A DNA stretch of 64,000 nucleotides, taken from positions 62,001 to 126,000 of the forward strand of contig JAFUJR010000034.1 in NCBI GenBank assembly GCA_017468085.1, in the 5' to 3' direction. Under the pieces are notes generated by a model. It saw nothing but the letters and a program-made list of their open reading frames with translations. It did no database searches and was not told the origin of the DNA. Shown one piece after another: positions 52,367 to 60,814 of this stretch (its first letter is position 1; each line of letters starts with the position of its first letter). The DNA comes from Clostridia bacterium. Its GTDB lineage: Bacteria > Bacillota > Clostridia > Christensenellales > Borkfalkiaceae. The translations under genes and the position numbers were made by a program.

Positions 52367-53725
52367 ATGGATAAAATTCAATTACTACAAGAAAGAAAGA
52401 CAGAAATTTCAAACGCTTCTAAGGAGATCCGCGAAGACGTATTGACAATTATCGACGAAGGTAGCTTTGTCGAGCTTTCTGCTTTCAGTTTTTCCAAAAG
52501 CGAATTTTACGGCGAAAATGCAACGGGTGAAGGTGTTTTGACGGGCTACGCAACCATTGACGGATTTGCTTTTTACGTTGTGGCACAAAATTACAAGGTG
52601 CTCGACGGCGGTATGACGAAAGCAAACTGCGATAAAATCGTCAAGTGCTTAAACGCGGCGGAAAAGAATAGCGTTCCCGTTTTGTTCTTGCTCAACACGC
52701 ACGGTGTGCAAGTTGGGGAAGGCGTTACGGTTTTGGAAGGGCTTGGTAAGTTATTTACAAAATGCGCAGTGAACCCGCCCAGATACGTCATTGTCAACGG
52801 TGAAGTATATGGGTCGGCGGCAATGCTCGCGTCGTTGGCGGAGTGTTCGATTTTTCTTGAAAATAAAAGCGTTTTGACTGTTAACAGTCCTGTCGTTTTG
52901 TCTGCGAAAGCGGGCAAGAATTTAACCAAGGAAGAAGTCGGCGGCGCAAAAGCGCTCGATAAGACGGGTGTTCCGACCTTTATCGCAAAGGATTTGTCGG
53001 ACGTTCGTGAAAAGATTATTGCTATGAACGCTTTGGATGCCGAGCCGATTATTGAAGCGGAGCTGAACGATTGTGTACCTGCTTTAAACGAAGCTGCAAC
53101 CACCGAAAATCTTCTCTCTGTTTTTGAAAGCCCGTTGGAATTAAATTCCACCTATGAACCAGAGGTGAAAACGGTTATCGGCAGAATTGGCGGTATTTCC
53201 GTTGCTTCCGTTATTTTTGATGGCGGCGACGAGGGGATAGAGATGAATGCGGCGAAGTTCGCAAAGCTGAAAGATTTCCTTAAATTTGCTTACGCGCATG
53301 AACTTCCTTTGGTCGTTTTTGGGAACGTAAAAGGAATTTGTCCTTCTATGTGCGTAAATAATAGCCGTGTCCTTAAAGAAGCGGTTGAGTATTTAGAAAT
53401 ATTCAATGCGTTACCTACGCCCAAGATTTCGGTTGTATTTAACAAGGCAATCGGTTTAGGGTATACGTTGTTTGCCTCTAAATCAATAGGATTTGATTAT
53501 ACCTGCGCATTTGCAAACGCGAAGATTGCGTTGTTTGACGGCGCGCAAGGCGCACAGATTGAATTTGGCAATTCCGGCGTAGATAAGGCTGCGCTTGCGG
53601 CGAAATATGCGGACGAAAATTCTGACCCCGTCAATGCAGCGAAGGACGGTTATATCGATGCGATTATCGAGCCCCAATTTGTAAAACAATACGTCATCGC
53701 TTCATTGCAAATGTTGGCGGAGTGA
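52367..53725 (+). CDS. Acyl-CoA carboxyltransferase-like subunit (MmdA-related), divergent
   Basis: A 452-residue protein with the two crotonase-like halves of biotin-dependent acyl-CoA carboxyltransferases (MmdA, PccB, 12S transcarboxylase). First half: VLFLLNTHGVQVGEGV and TVNSPVVLSAKAGKNLTKEEVGGAKALDKTGV in parts. Second half: ELPLVVFGNVKGICPS, VVFNKAIGLGYTLFASKSIGFDYTCAFANAKIALF in parts. It is about 60 residues shorter than MmdA, and the glycine-rich oxyanion motifs are changed (VYGSAAML for CAGGAVY; IGLGYT for YGGAY). First gene of the five-gene operon; catalytic competence is uncertain. Confidence 0.8.
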   Translation: MDKIQLLQERKTEISNASKEIREDVLTIIDEGSFVELSAFSFSKSEFYGENATGEGVLTGYATIDGFAFYVVAQNYKVLDGGMTKANCDKIVKCLNAAEKNSVPVLFLLNTHGVQVGEGVTVLEGLGKLFTKCAVNPPRYVIVNGEVYGSAAMLASLAECSIFLENKSVLTVNSPVVLSAKAGKNLTKEEVGGAKALDKTGVPTFIAKDLSDVREKIIAMNALDAEPIIEAELNDCVPALNEAATTENLLSVFESPLELNSTYEPEVKTVIGRIGGISVASVIFDGGDEGIEMNAAKFAKLKDFLKFAYAHELPLVVFGNVKGICPSMCVNNSRVLKEAVEYLEIFNALPTPKISVVFNKAIGLGYTLFASKSIGFDYTCAFANAKIALFDGAQGAQIEFGNSGVDKAALAAKYADENSDPVNAAKDGYIDAIIEPQFVKQYVIASLQMLAE

Positions 53726-53737
53726 TAGGAGGACGTG

Positions 53738-54103
53738 ATGTTGTACAATTTGTTAGTAAGCGGAGCCGATCCTTTCCGTAAAGTTGACGGTTGGGAAGCT
53801 TCTTTGTATGCCTTGATTGGTTTTGCCGTCGTTTTCGTAGGAATCTTGTTTCTTATCTTAATCGTTTGGGCGACAGGAAAACTTATTTCTGTCTTTGACG
53901 GAAAAGGCAAAAAAGCAAAAAATAAGAAAAACAAGAAAGTCAAGGACGAGGCGGTTACGCCTTCTGAAAATTCGTCAACGAACGTGGAGTCGGAAGAAAT
54001 CGACGAAGAAACAGTTGCAATTATAACAGCCGCCATTATGGCATATTATCAAAAGAATAACCCTAAGTGCGAATTTACAGTTAAACGCATTAAGAGAATA
54101 TAA
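53738..54103 (+). CDS. oadG: Sodium-pump decarboxylase gamma-type subunit (OadG family)
   Basis: A 121-residue small membrane protein: one span (ALIGFAVVFVGILFLILIVWATGKLI, residues about 23-48), then a lysine-rich stretch and an acidic Ser-rich segment ending in IAAIMAYYQKNNPKCEFTVKRIKRI-like C-terminus (here TAAIMAYYQ). This is the layout of OadG/MmdD assembly subunits. ATG 53738 has AGGAGG five bases upstream; the adjacent in-frame GTG 53735 is too close to it. Confidence 0.82.
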   Translation: MLYNLLVSGADPFRKVDGWEASLYALIGFAVVFVGILFLILIVWATGKLISVFDGKGKKAKNKKNKKVKDEAVTPSENSSTNVESEEIDEETVAIITAAIMAYYQKNNPKCEFTVKRIKRI

Positions 54104-54115
54104 GGAGAACAAATT

Positions 54116-54478
54116 ATGCGTAATTTTATTATCACGATTAATGGAAAATCTTATGAAGTAGGCGTAGAGGAAGTAGGCGCAACGGCGTCTGCACCCGTAG
54201 TAGTGGCAAGCGCGCCCGCAACGGAAGTTGCAAAACCCGCAGCGCCCAAAGCGGCGGCTCCTGCAAATGGTGAAAAAGTAATCTCGCCCTTCCCTGGCTT
54301 AATCAAAAACTTGTTGGTTGCAGAGGGTGCAACCGTAAAAGAAGGTCAACCTATTCTCGTTCTTGAAGCGATGAAAATGGACAACGATATCACCGCGATT
54401 TGCGACGGCGTTGTACATTTCCAGGTTGTCAAAGGCGCAAACGTTGAATCCGACGCGGTTCTTGCAGTTATCGCATAA
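54116..54478 (+). CDS. Biotin carboxyl carrier protein of a decarboxylase/transcarboxylase
   Basis: A 120-residue carrier. Residues 1-15 form the docking start (MRNFIITINGKSYEVGVEE), 22-55 an Ala/Pro-rich flexible linker, and 56-120 the biotinyl domain with ISPFPGLIKNLLVAEGATVKEGQP in parts and the biotinylation site EAMKM (Lys about residue 86). It is homologous to the 1.3S subunit of transcarboxylase and MmdC. It would carry the carboxyl group between the carboxyltransferases and OadB. Confidence 0.93.
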   Translation: MRNFIITINGKSYEVGVEEVGATASAPVVVASAPATEVAKPAAPKAAAPANGEKVISPFPGLIKNLLVAEGATVKEGQPILVLEAMKMDNDITAICDGVVHFQVVKGANVESDAVLAVIA

Positions 54479-54499
54479 TTTCAAAGTAGGAGTTTAAAT

Positions 54500-56032
54500 A
54501 TGCTCAATAATTTACTCGTAGACATTGGGGGTATTTTCAGGTCTTTGGGTGGTTCGCTTGGCGTAATGAATGGTACGTGGCATAATTACGCTATGCTGGC
54601 GGTATCCTTTCTCTTGATGTATCTTGCAATCGTAAAGAAGTTCGAGCCGCTCTTACTTCTTCCTATTGCTTTCGGTATGTTTATAATCAACTTGCCGGGG
54701 GCGTATTCCGTCGTTTGGGGTACGCATCCTGACCCAGTTGAGATTACAAACGCGGAACAATTAACGCAATATATCGTAGCGGAAAATTATCCTCAGCTTC
54801 GTTTTGAGGACGGAATGTGGCAATATCTTTCCAGCGAAAATATTTGGTGTCGGTTGACGCCAGAGGCTTTAACGACATTAAATATTTCCGATATTTTTTC
54901 TATTGACAATAATGCAACAAAATTGCTTTACACGGCAATAACACGCGATAATGCGGGTGTTTGGAAAATTGGTTCTGAAGTTTTAACGGAGAAAGCGTGG
55001 GAAAATCTTGCATTACCCGCTGAGTTTACTTTAACCGAACAAAGCAAAATCATCTACGAAGTTGCGCACACTTACGAAAACGTGCAAAACCGCGGGCTTT
55101 TGTGGTATTTATTCTACGGTGTACAAAACGTTATTTACCCGCCGCTTATCTTCCTGGGGATTGGCGCAATGACCGACTTCGGGCCGCTTATTTCCAATCC
55201 CAAGAGTATGTTGCTTGGCGCGGCGGCACAGCTCGGCGTATTCTTGACGTTGATTGCCGCTTCACTTATCGGTTTCAACCTTGCGGCGGCTGCGTCTATC
55301 GCAATTATCGGCGGTGCGGACGGACCTACGGCCATTTACGTTACGCAAAAACTTTCGCAGTATGCGCAATTTAGAGGAACCAGCGCTGATTTACTCTCCG
55401 CAATTGCGGTTGCGGCATATTCGTATATGGCATTGATTCCTATTATTCAAAAGCCGATTATGAAACTGCTCGTTCCTAAAAAGGAACGCCTTATCAAAAT
55501 GAAGCCCTTGCGCAAGGTTAGCAAGGTGGAAAAGATTATTTTCCCCGTCGTCGTTACCCTTGTCGTTGGCTTACTTTTGCCCGACGCAGTGCCTCTTTTG
55601 GGTATGTTAATGCTTGGTAATTTGTTGAAAGAAAGCGGCGTTTGCGACAGACTTTCTTCGCAGGCACAAAACGGCTTGATGAATACGATCACTATCTTCT
55701 TGGGCGTATCCGTTGGTTGTAAAGCATATGGCGCAACCTTCCTGCAACTTTCTACGCTTGGCATTATTGGGCTTGGTTTGGTGGCGTTTGCATTTGGCAC
55801 AGTTGGCGGCTTGCTTGTCGGTAGAATTATGTGTAAGCTTTCTAAAGGCAAAATCAATCCGCTTATCGGTAGCGCAGGTGTTTCCGCCGTGCCTATGGCG
55901 GCGCGTATATCCGAGGACGTAGGGCGCGAAGAAGATCCAAATAACCACTTACTAATGCATGCAATGGGCCCTAACGTAGCCGGCGTAATTGGTTCCGCAA
56001 TAGCGGCTGGGTTCTTATTGGCGATTATTTAA
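54500..56032 (+). CDS. oadB: Na+-translocating decarboxylase beta subunit (OadB/MmdB), enlarged
   Basis: A 510-residue polytopic protein that decarboxylates carboxybiotin and exports Na+. Core motifs: LAIVKKFEPLLLLPIAFGMFIINLPGA in parts, GIGAMTDFGPLISNPKS, AIIGGADGPTAIYV (with the key Asp), AVAAYSYMALIPIIQ, IFLGVSVG, and the end NPLIGSAGVSAVPMAAR, HAMGPNVAGVIGSAIAAG. The usual length is 370-435. A polar insertion of about 120 residues (residues about 75-195, from VEITNAEQLTQYIV to AHTYENVQNRG) lies between the second and third spans and is of unknown role. Confidence 0.92.
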   Translation: MLNNLLVDIGGIFRSLGGSLGVMNGTWHNYAMLAVSFLLMYLAIVKKFEPLLLLPIAFGMFIINLPGAYSVVWGTHPDPVEITNAEQLTQYIVAENYPQLRFEDGMWQYLSSENIWCRLTPEALTTLNISDIFSIDNNATKLLYTAITRDNAGVWKIGSEVLTEKAWENLALPAEFTLTEQSKIIYEVAHTYENVQNRGLLWYLFYGVQNVIYPPLIFLGIGAMTDFGPLISNPKSMLLGAAAQLGVFLTLIAASLIGFNLAAAASIAIIGGADGPTAIYVTQKLSQYAQFRGTSADLLSAIAVAAYSYMALIPIIQKPIMKLLVPKKERLIKMKPLRKVSKVEKIIFPVVVTLVVGLLLPDAVPLLGMLMLGNLLKESGVCDRLSSQAQNGLMNTITIFLGVSVGCKAYGATFLQLSTLGIIGLGLVAFAFGTVGGLLVGRIMCKLSKGKINPLIGSAGVSAVPMAARISEDVGREEDPNNHLLMHAMGPNVAGVIGSAIAAGFLLAII

Positions 56033-56046
56033 TCGCGAGGTGAAAT

Positions 56047-57480
56047 ATGGAATTGAAATTTGAAGACAAAAAAGTAATGTTGACGGAAACGATTTTGCGC
56101 GACGCGCATCAATCGCAAGCCGCAACGAGAATGAAGATTGAAGAAATGTTGCCCGTTTTAGAGCAGCTTGACGAAATTGGTTATTATTCCATTGAAGCGT
56201 GGGGTGGCGCAACGTTCGACTCCTGCTTGCGGTATTTAAACGAAGATCCTTGGGAACGTTTGAGAACTCTCAAATCCCATTTAAAAACGCCCATTCAAAT
56301 GCTTCTGCGCGGTCAAAACTTGCTTGGTTATCGCCATTACGCAGACGACGTTGTAGAAAAATTCGTTGCAAAATCCGTTGAAAACGGCGTTGGCGTTATT
56401 CGTGTATTCGACGCGTTAAACGACCCCCGCAACTTGGAAGTTTCTATGCGTGCGATCAAAAAATACGGCGGCATTTGCGAGGCGACGATTTGTTATACAA
56501 GCGCCGTAGTCAACGGTCAAGAAGTGTTTACGGACGAGTATTTCGTGGACTTGGCGAAACAATTAGAAGAACGCGGTGCTGATAATATATGCTTAAAGGA
56601 TATGGCAAACTTGCTGTTGCCTTTCCGTGCCTATACTCTCGTAAGCGCTTTAAAGAAAGCTTTAAAGCCGACGACGAAATTGCATTTGCATACTCACAAT
56701 ACGACAGGTACGGGCGATATGATGTATCTTATGGCAATTTTGGCAGGCGTCGATATTGTCGATACTGCGCTTTCGCCTTTGGGTAACGGTACTTCTCAAC
56801 CCGCAACCGAACCGTTGGTTGCAACCTTAAAGGGTACGCCTTACGATACGGGCATTGAAATTGATAAGCTGCTTCCTATCGTTAAGCATTTCAAGACGGT
56901 TGAAAAACGCTTGAAAGATGATAAAATTTTGAACGAAAAATCTAAAGGAATTGACGTAAATACTTTGTTGTATCAAGTTCCCGGCGGTATGCTTTCCAAT
57001 CTTATCAACCAGCTTGAAAAGGCGGGTAAGGCGGATAGATTGATGGACTGCCTTGCGGAAGTTCCCAATGTGCGCAGAGATTGCGGTTATCCTCCGCTTG
57101 TTACGCCTTCCTCACAGATTGTCGGTACGCAAGCTGTTATGAATATCGTTATGGGCGAACGCTATAAAATGGTTACTAAAGAAACGAGAGATTTGTTTGC
57201 CGGAAAGTATGGTACGCTTCCTATGCCGCTCAATGAGGAGGTTGCCGAAAAAGTTTTACGCGGCGCGGAACGTATTACTTGCAGACCCGCCGACTTGTTG
57301 CAGCCCGAATATGAAGATATTAAGAAAAAGGTTATTGAGCTTGGATATTACGAAAAGGAAGAAGACGTTCTTTCCTACGCAGTATTTGAACAGGTTGCCG
57401 AAAACTTCTTTAAATGGCGCGAAGCGCAAAAATATGCTGTTGACCGCGATTTGGCAAAAACGGGCGTGTATCCTGTTTGA
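56047..57480 (+). CDS. oadA: Oxaloacetate decarboxylase alpha subunit / 5S transcarboxylase-type carboxyltransferase without biotin domain
   Basis: A 477-residue TIM-barrel carboxyltransferase related to pyruvate carboxylase. Visible: TETILRDAHQSQAATRM, YYSIEAWGGATFDSC, LRGQNLLGYRHYADDVV, the carbamylated Lys in ICLKDMANLL, the metal-binding LHLHTHNTTGTGD, and SPLGNGTSQPATEPLV. OadA normally ends in a biotin domain; this one ends before it (YAVDRDLAKTGVYPV), consistent with the separate carrier gene. It should transfer the carboxyl group between oxaloacetate/pyruvate and biotin. Confidence 0.93.
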   Translation: MELKFEDKKVMLTETILRDAHQSQAATRMKIEEMLPVLEQLDEIGYYSIEAWGGATFDSCLRYLNEDPWERLRTLKSHLKTPIQMLLRGQNLLGYRHYADDVVEKFVAKSVENGVGVIRVFDALNDPRNLEVSMRAIKKYGGICEATICYTSAVVNGQEVFTDEYFVDLAKQLEERGADNICLKDMANLLLPFRAYTLVSALKKALKPTTKLHLHTHNTTGTGDMMYLMAILAGVDIVDTALSPLGNGTSQPATEPLVATLKGTPYDTGIEIDKLLPIVKHFKTVEKRLKDDKILNEKSKGIDVNTLLYQVPGGMLSNLINQLEKAGKADRLMDCLAEVPNVRRDCGYPPLVTPSSQIVGTQAVMNIVMGERYKMVTKETRDLFAGKYGTLPMPLNEEVAEKVLRGAERITCRPADLLQPEYEDIKKKVIELGYYEKEEDVLSYAVFEQVAENFFKWREAQKYAVDRDLAKTGVYPV

Positions 57481-57507
57481 TCAACGTTGAATTGAATACT
57501 TGTACGT

Positions 57508-57543
57508 ATGCGCAACCAATTTTCCAGGTTGCGCATATTTTGA
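57508..57543 (+). terminator. Terminator of the oad operon
   Basis: ATGCGCAACC (57508-57517) and GGTTGCGCAT (57527-57536), perfect 10-bp stem, then ATTTTG. Confidence 0.75.
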
Positions 57544-57641
57544 AATATGGCTCAACAGTGAAACATTCCAAGTGAAACAATATTTAAATATATTTTTAGC
57601 GGGGAATTGTTCAAGGGCAAAAATGGGGACATATTATAAAA

Positions 57642-58931
57642 ATGAAAAAGGTAATTGTAATCGGCGGTGGACCTGCGGGTTTGATGGCAGCATACGCCGC
57701 CGCGAATAAAGGACACAACGTAACGCTAATTGAAAAGAATGAAAAACTCGGTAAAAAGATTTACATCACGGGCAAAGGGCGCTGTAACTTTACCAATGAT
57801 TGTAGCGTAGAGGATTTTATGCTTAATATTGTTCGTGGTAGAAAATTTTTAACGGGTGCACTATATGGTTTTTCGCCCGAGAAAACGATAAATTTCTTTA
57901 AAAATTACGGCTTATCGGTTAAAATTGAGCGTGGTAATCGTGCATTCCCGACCTCTGATCATGCGAGTGATGTTACAAAAACCCTTGAAAAAGCATGTAA
58001 AAATGCGGGAATTGATATTAAATTGCGCGAAAAGGTGTTAAAACTTATCTCTATTATGCCTAACATAATACCTATGTCTGGCATAACTGATTGTGCTACG
58101 ACAAACATAATACCTATGTCACGCAGAGTACGACTTGTAACAGACAAAAATGAATACGAATGCGACGAGGTCATTGTAGCAACGGGCGGGGCTAGTTATC
58201 CCACGACGGGGTCAACGGGGGACGGTTATCATTTTGCGCGTAGCAACGGTATTAAAGTTACGGATATAAAGCCTTCGCTCTGCGGCATAAATTTATCAGG
58301 GGATTTCTTTAAAAATTTGCAGGGATTAACATTAAAAAACGTTACTTTTTCCGTGAAAAATCAAGCAAAAGTCATATATGAAGAGTTCGGGGAAATGCTT
58401 TTTACGCATTTTGGAATTTCCGGTCCAATCGTTTTGTCTGCATCTGCGTTAATCAACCGTTTACCGCTTGAAGGGTTAGATGCTTTTATCGATTTAAAAC
58501 CCGCTTTGGATGCACAAACTTTAGATAAAAGGCTCTTGCGCGATTTTGAGAAATTTAAAAATAAACAGATTGCGAATGCGCTTGTAGAGCTTTTACCGCA
58601 AAAGATGATAGGGGAAGTTTTGCGCGTTTCCGTTATTTCGCCGACGAAAACGGTAAACGTTATTACAAAAGAGGAGCGCTCTCGCTTACTTACTGCAATT
58701 AAGTCGTTTCCCGTAAAAATGCGTAGCTTACGCAGCGTTGAAGAAGCAATAGTTACTTCGGGAGGAATTGATTTGTCGGAAATTAATCCAAAAACGATGC
58801 AAGCAAAGAAATTTCCTAATATCCGCTTCTGCGGCGAGGTGCTGGACGTGGATGCGTTCACGGGTGGATTTAATATGCAAATTGCCTTTGCTACGGGGTA
58901 TGCGGCGGGAAATACGATTGATCCATTGTAA
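57642..58931 (+). CDS. BaiN/HI0933-family NAD(P)/FAD-dependent oxidoreductase with in-frame repeat insertion
   Basis: A 429-residue flavoprotein. FAD-binding VIGGGPAGLMAAYAA at the start, KKIYITGKGRCNFTN, RAFPTSDHASDVTKTL, VIVATGGASYPTTGSTGDGY, MLFTHFGISGPIVLS, and the C-terminal CGEVLDVDAFTGGFNMQIAFATG. Family members are dehydrogenases of uncertain physiological role; one reduces bile-acid intermediates. Residues about 137-160 (IMPNIIPMSGITDC, then TTNIIPMS) are foreign to the family and encoded by two 17-base repeats in frame. The gene stands ahead of aroH-cmk, a common clostridial neighbourhood. Confidence 0.9.
   Translation: MKKVIVIGGGPAGLMAAYAAANKGHNVTLIEKNEKLGKKIYITGKGRCNFTNDCSVEDFMLNIVRGRKFLTGALYGFSPEKTINFFKNYGLSVKIERGNRAFPTSDHASDVTKTLEKACKNAGIDIKLREKVLKLISIMPNIIPMSGITDCATTNIIPMSRRVRLVTDKNEYECDEVIVATGGASYPTTGSTGDGYHFARSNGIKVTDIKPSLCGINLSGDFFKNLQGLTLKNVTFSVKNQAKVIYEEFGEMLFTHFGISGPIVLSASALINRLPLEGLDAFIDLKPALDAQTLDKRLLRDFEKFKNKQIANALVELLPQKMIGEVLRVSVISPTKTVNVITKEERSRLLTAIKSFPVKMRSLRSVEEAIVTSGGIDLSEINPKTMQAKKFPNIRFCGEVLDVDAFTGGFNMQIAFATGYAAGNTIDPL
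58053..58120 (+). repeat. Two in-frame 17-base repeats with palindromic core
   Basis: AACATAATACCTATGTC at 58062-58078 and 58104-58120, 42 bases (14 codons) apart, both read as NIIPMS. Each has the palindromic core ACATA-ATACC-TATGT. The first copy is also flanked by TTATGCC (58054-58060) and GGCATAA (58080-58086). Confidence 0.85.
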
Positions 58932-58968
58932 TTTTTTGTCGTATATTCGACTATTTTGGTTAAAATAC

Positions 58969-58997
58969 TTGACGGAAGAGTTTTTTTTTCGTATAAT
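58969..58997 (+). promoter_or_regulatory. Promoter of aroH-cmk, plsC, ispH-rpsA
   Basis: TTGACG (58969-58974), 17-base spacer rich in T, TATAAT (58992-58997). It excludes an upstream start for the next gene. Confidence 0.8.
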
Positions 58998-59042
58998 AAA
59001 CAAGATAAACGGAAGATACCTATTAGGTATCGGGAGCTAATT

Positions 59043-60056
59043 ATGACGATAATTCGAGGTGCAACGACGATTGAACGGGACGATAAGCCCTCCATCGTTG
59101 AGAGCGTAAAGACTCTGCTTGATGATATTTTTCAGATCAACGCTTTAAAAAAAGAGGAGATAAAAGTTTTTGTTTTTTCTTTAACAAATGATATTCATTC
59201 TTACCATCCCGCAAAGGCGGCGAGGGAGAGCGGTTATGATTTTGCACCGCTTTTTGCTGCAACGGAACCCGATATCGACGGCGGCTTAAAATTATGTATT
59301 CGCGTTATGATTTTAACGGAGCTGCAAGAAAATAGAGGGGTGAAACACATTTATCAAAAAGGGGCTAAAACATTGCGTAAAGATATTTCCGAAATTTTCA
59401 ATATAGCATTAGACGGACCCGCCGGAAGCGGTAAGAGTACCGTAGCAAAGATTATCGCGGCGGATTATAACATTCTTTATCTTGACACAGGCGCGATGTA
59501 TAGGGCTTGCGGTTTAAAGGCTTTACGGCTCGGTATTTCCCCTAAGGATAAAGGGGCGGTTGAAAAGATGCTCCTCGATTTGAATTTGTCGGTGGAATAT
59601 CGCGACGGAAAACAACACACCATTTTAGATGGTGAAGACGTTTCTCTGGCGATTCGTGAAAACGTTGTTTCTATGGCGGCGTCGGATATTTCCGCACAAC
59701 ACGCCGTCCGAATAAAAATGGTGGAAATGCAACGCGAGATTGCCCAAAATATGTCTTGTGTGCTTGACGGTAGAGACATCGGCTCTTACGTTTTGCCTAA
59801 TGCAAAATTTAAATTTTTTATCACAGCGGACAGCAAAGTCCGTGCAGCTCGCCGTTTTAGCGAATTGGCGCAGCGCGGCGAACACGTAGATTTTGAACGG
59901 CTTCACGCGGAAATCGTTGCAAGGGATAAGCAGGACAGCGAGCGTGATTTTGCTCCTCTCGTCTGTGCGGAAGACGCCGTGGTTATCGATACGTCGGAAA
60001 TGAATATCGACGACGTCGTTACCGCTGTAAAAAAAGTTATTCAATCACAAATTTAA
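59043..60056 (+). CDS. cmk: Fusion of AroH-type chorismate mutase and cytidylate kinase
   Basis: A 337-residue two-domain protein. Residues 1-117 match the monofunctional AroH chorismate mutase: IRGATTIERD, TNDIHSYHPAKAARESGYDFAP in parts, TEPDIDGGLKLCIRVM and KHIYQKGAKTLRKD, with the active-site Arg, Glu, Arg, Tyr and Arg all kept (the usual Cys before Glu is Ala). Residues 119-337 are cytidylate kinase: P-loop LDGPAGSGKST, DTGAMYRA, VLDGRDIGSYVLP, RRFSELAQRG, and RDKQDSERDFAPL. ATG 59043 follows GGGAG and lies downstream of the promoter. The first part makes prephenate, the second phosphorylates CMP; a joint role is not obvious. Confidence 0.93.
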   Translation: MTIIRGATTIERDDKPSIVESVKTLLDDIFQINALKKEEIKVFVFSLTNDIHSYHPAKAARESGYDFAPLFAATEPDIDGGLKLCIRVMILTELQENRGVKHIYQKGAKTLRKDISEIFNIALDGPAGSGKSTVAKIIAADYNILYLDTGAMYRACGLKALRLGISPKDKGAVEKMLLDLNLSVEYRDGKQHTILDGEDVSLAIRENVVSMAASDISAQHAVRIKMVEMQREIAQNMSCVLDGRDIGSYVLPNAKFKFFITADSKVRAARRFSELAQRGEHVDFERLHAEIVARDKQDSERDFAPLVCAEDAVVIDTSEMNIDDVVTAVKKVIQSQI

Positions 60057-60067
60057 AAGAGGTTATT

Positions 60068-60811
60068 ATGGAAGCCGAAAATCAGGTTGCACCCAAGGAC
60101 GCGCAGAAAAAAAACGCCCAAAAGAAGAAAAAAAAGAGTATTCTTTACGGAAAAACGAAAAAAGGCAAGCACGTTAGCGGGGTGATAAACTTCGCAAGAA
60201 TTTTTGCGTTCTCGTTATATTGGCTTTTTAAGCCGTTCCGTTACTATGGAAACCGAAAAGTAAAAGACGGCGCGTGTTTGTACGTCTGTAATCACTATAC
60301 CTTATTAGACGCGGCTTATCCAATGTATACGACTTGGGAAGGAATACATTATATAGCCAAAAAAGAAAACTTCGAAACGCCGATTATTCGTAATATTTTC
60401 CGTGGGATTAAAGCAATCTGCGTGAACCGCGACGGAGCGGACGTGCGCGGTATGCTCGACGCGTTTAAATGCTTAAAAAACGATGAAAAAGTGGCTATTT
60501 TCCCTGAAGGAACGAGAAATAAAATCGGCGCGGATATGCTTCCTTTCCATCACGGCGCTTCCGTTATTGCAATTAAAAACAGAGTGCCCATCGTTCCCAT
60601 CATGATTTATGAAAAACCTAGACTGTTCCGTATGACGCACGTCCTTGTGGGCGAGCCGTTTGAACTTTCCGAGTATTACGATTGTAAGATGACGGGTGAA
60701 GAAATATTAGAAGCGGATAATAAAATCCGTGAAATTATGTTAAATCTGCGCAGAGATCATGCTGAATATCTGCAAAACAAGAAAAATAAGAAAAAGGGTA
60801 AAAAATCATAA
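60068..60811 (+). CDS. plsC: 1-acyl-sn-glycerol-3-phosphate acyltransferase
   Basis: A 247-residue membrane-associated acyltransferase that makes phosphatidic acid. Motif I is NHYTLLD (H-x4-D, about residue 74), motif III FPEGTRN, and motif IV VPIVPIMI. Both ends are very lysine-rich (QKKNAQKKKKKS at the start, KNKKNKKKGKKS at the end), longer than usual. It lies between aroH-cmk (11 bases) and ispH-rpsA (3 bases) in one operon, an order common in Clostridia. Confidence 0.92.
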   Translation: MEAENQVAPKDAQKKNAQKKKKKSILYGKTKKGKHVSGVINFARIFAFSLYWLFKPFRYYGNRKVKDGACLYVCNHYTLLDAAYPMYTTWEGIHYIAKKENFETPIIRNIFRGIKAICVNRDGADVRGMLDAFKCLKNDEKVAIFPEGTRNKIGADMLPFHHGASVIAIKNRVPIVPIMIYEKPRLFRMTHVLVGEPFELSEYYDCKMTGEEILEADNKIREIMLNLRRDHAEYLQNKKNKKKGKKS

Positions 60812-60814
60812 AAA

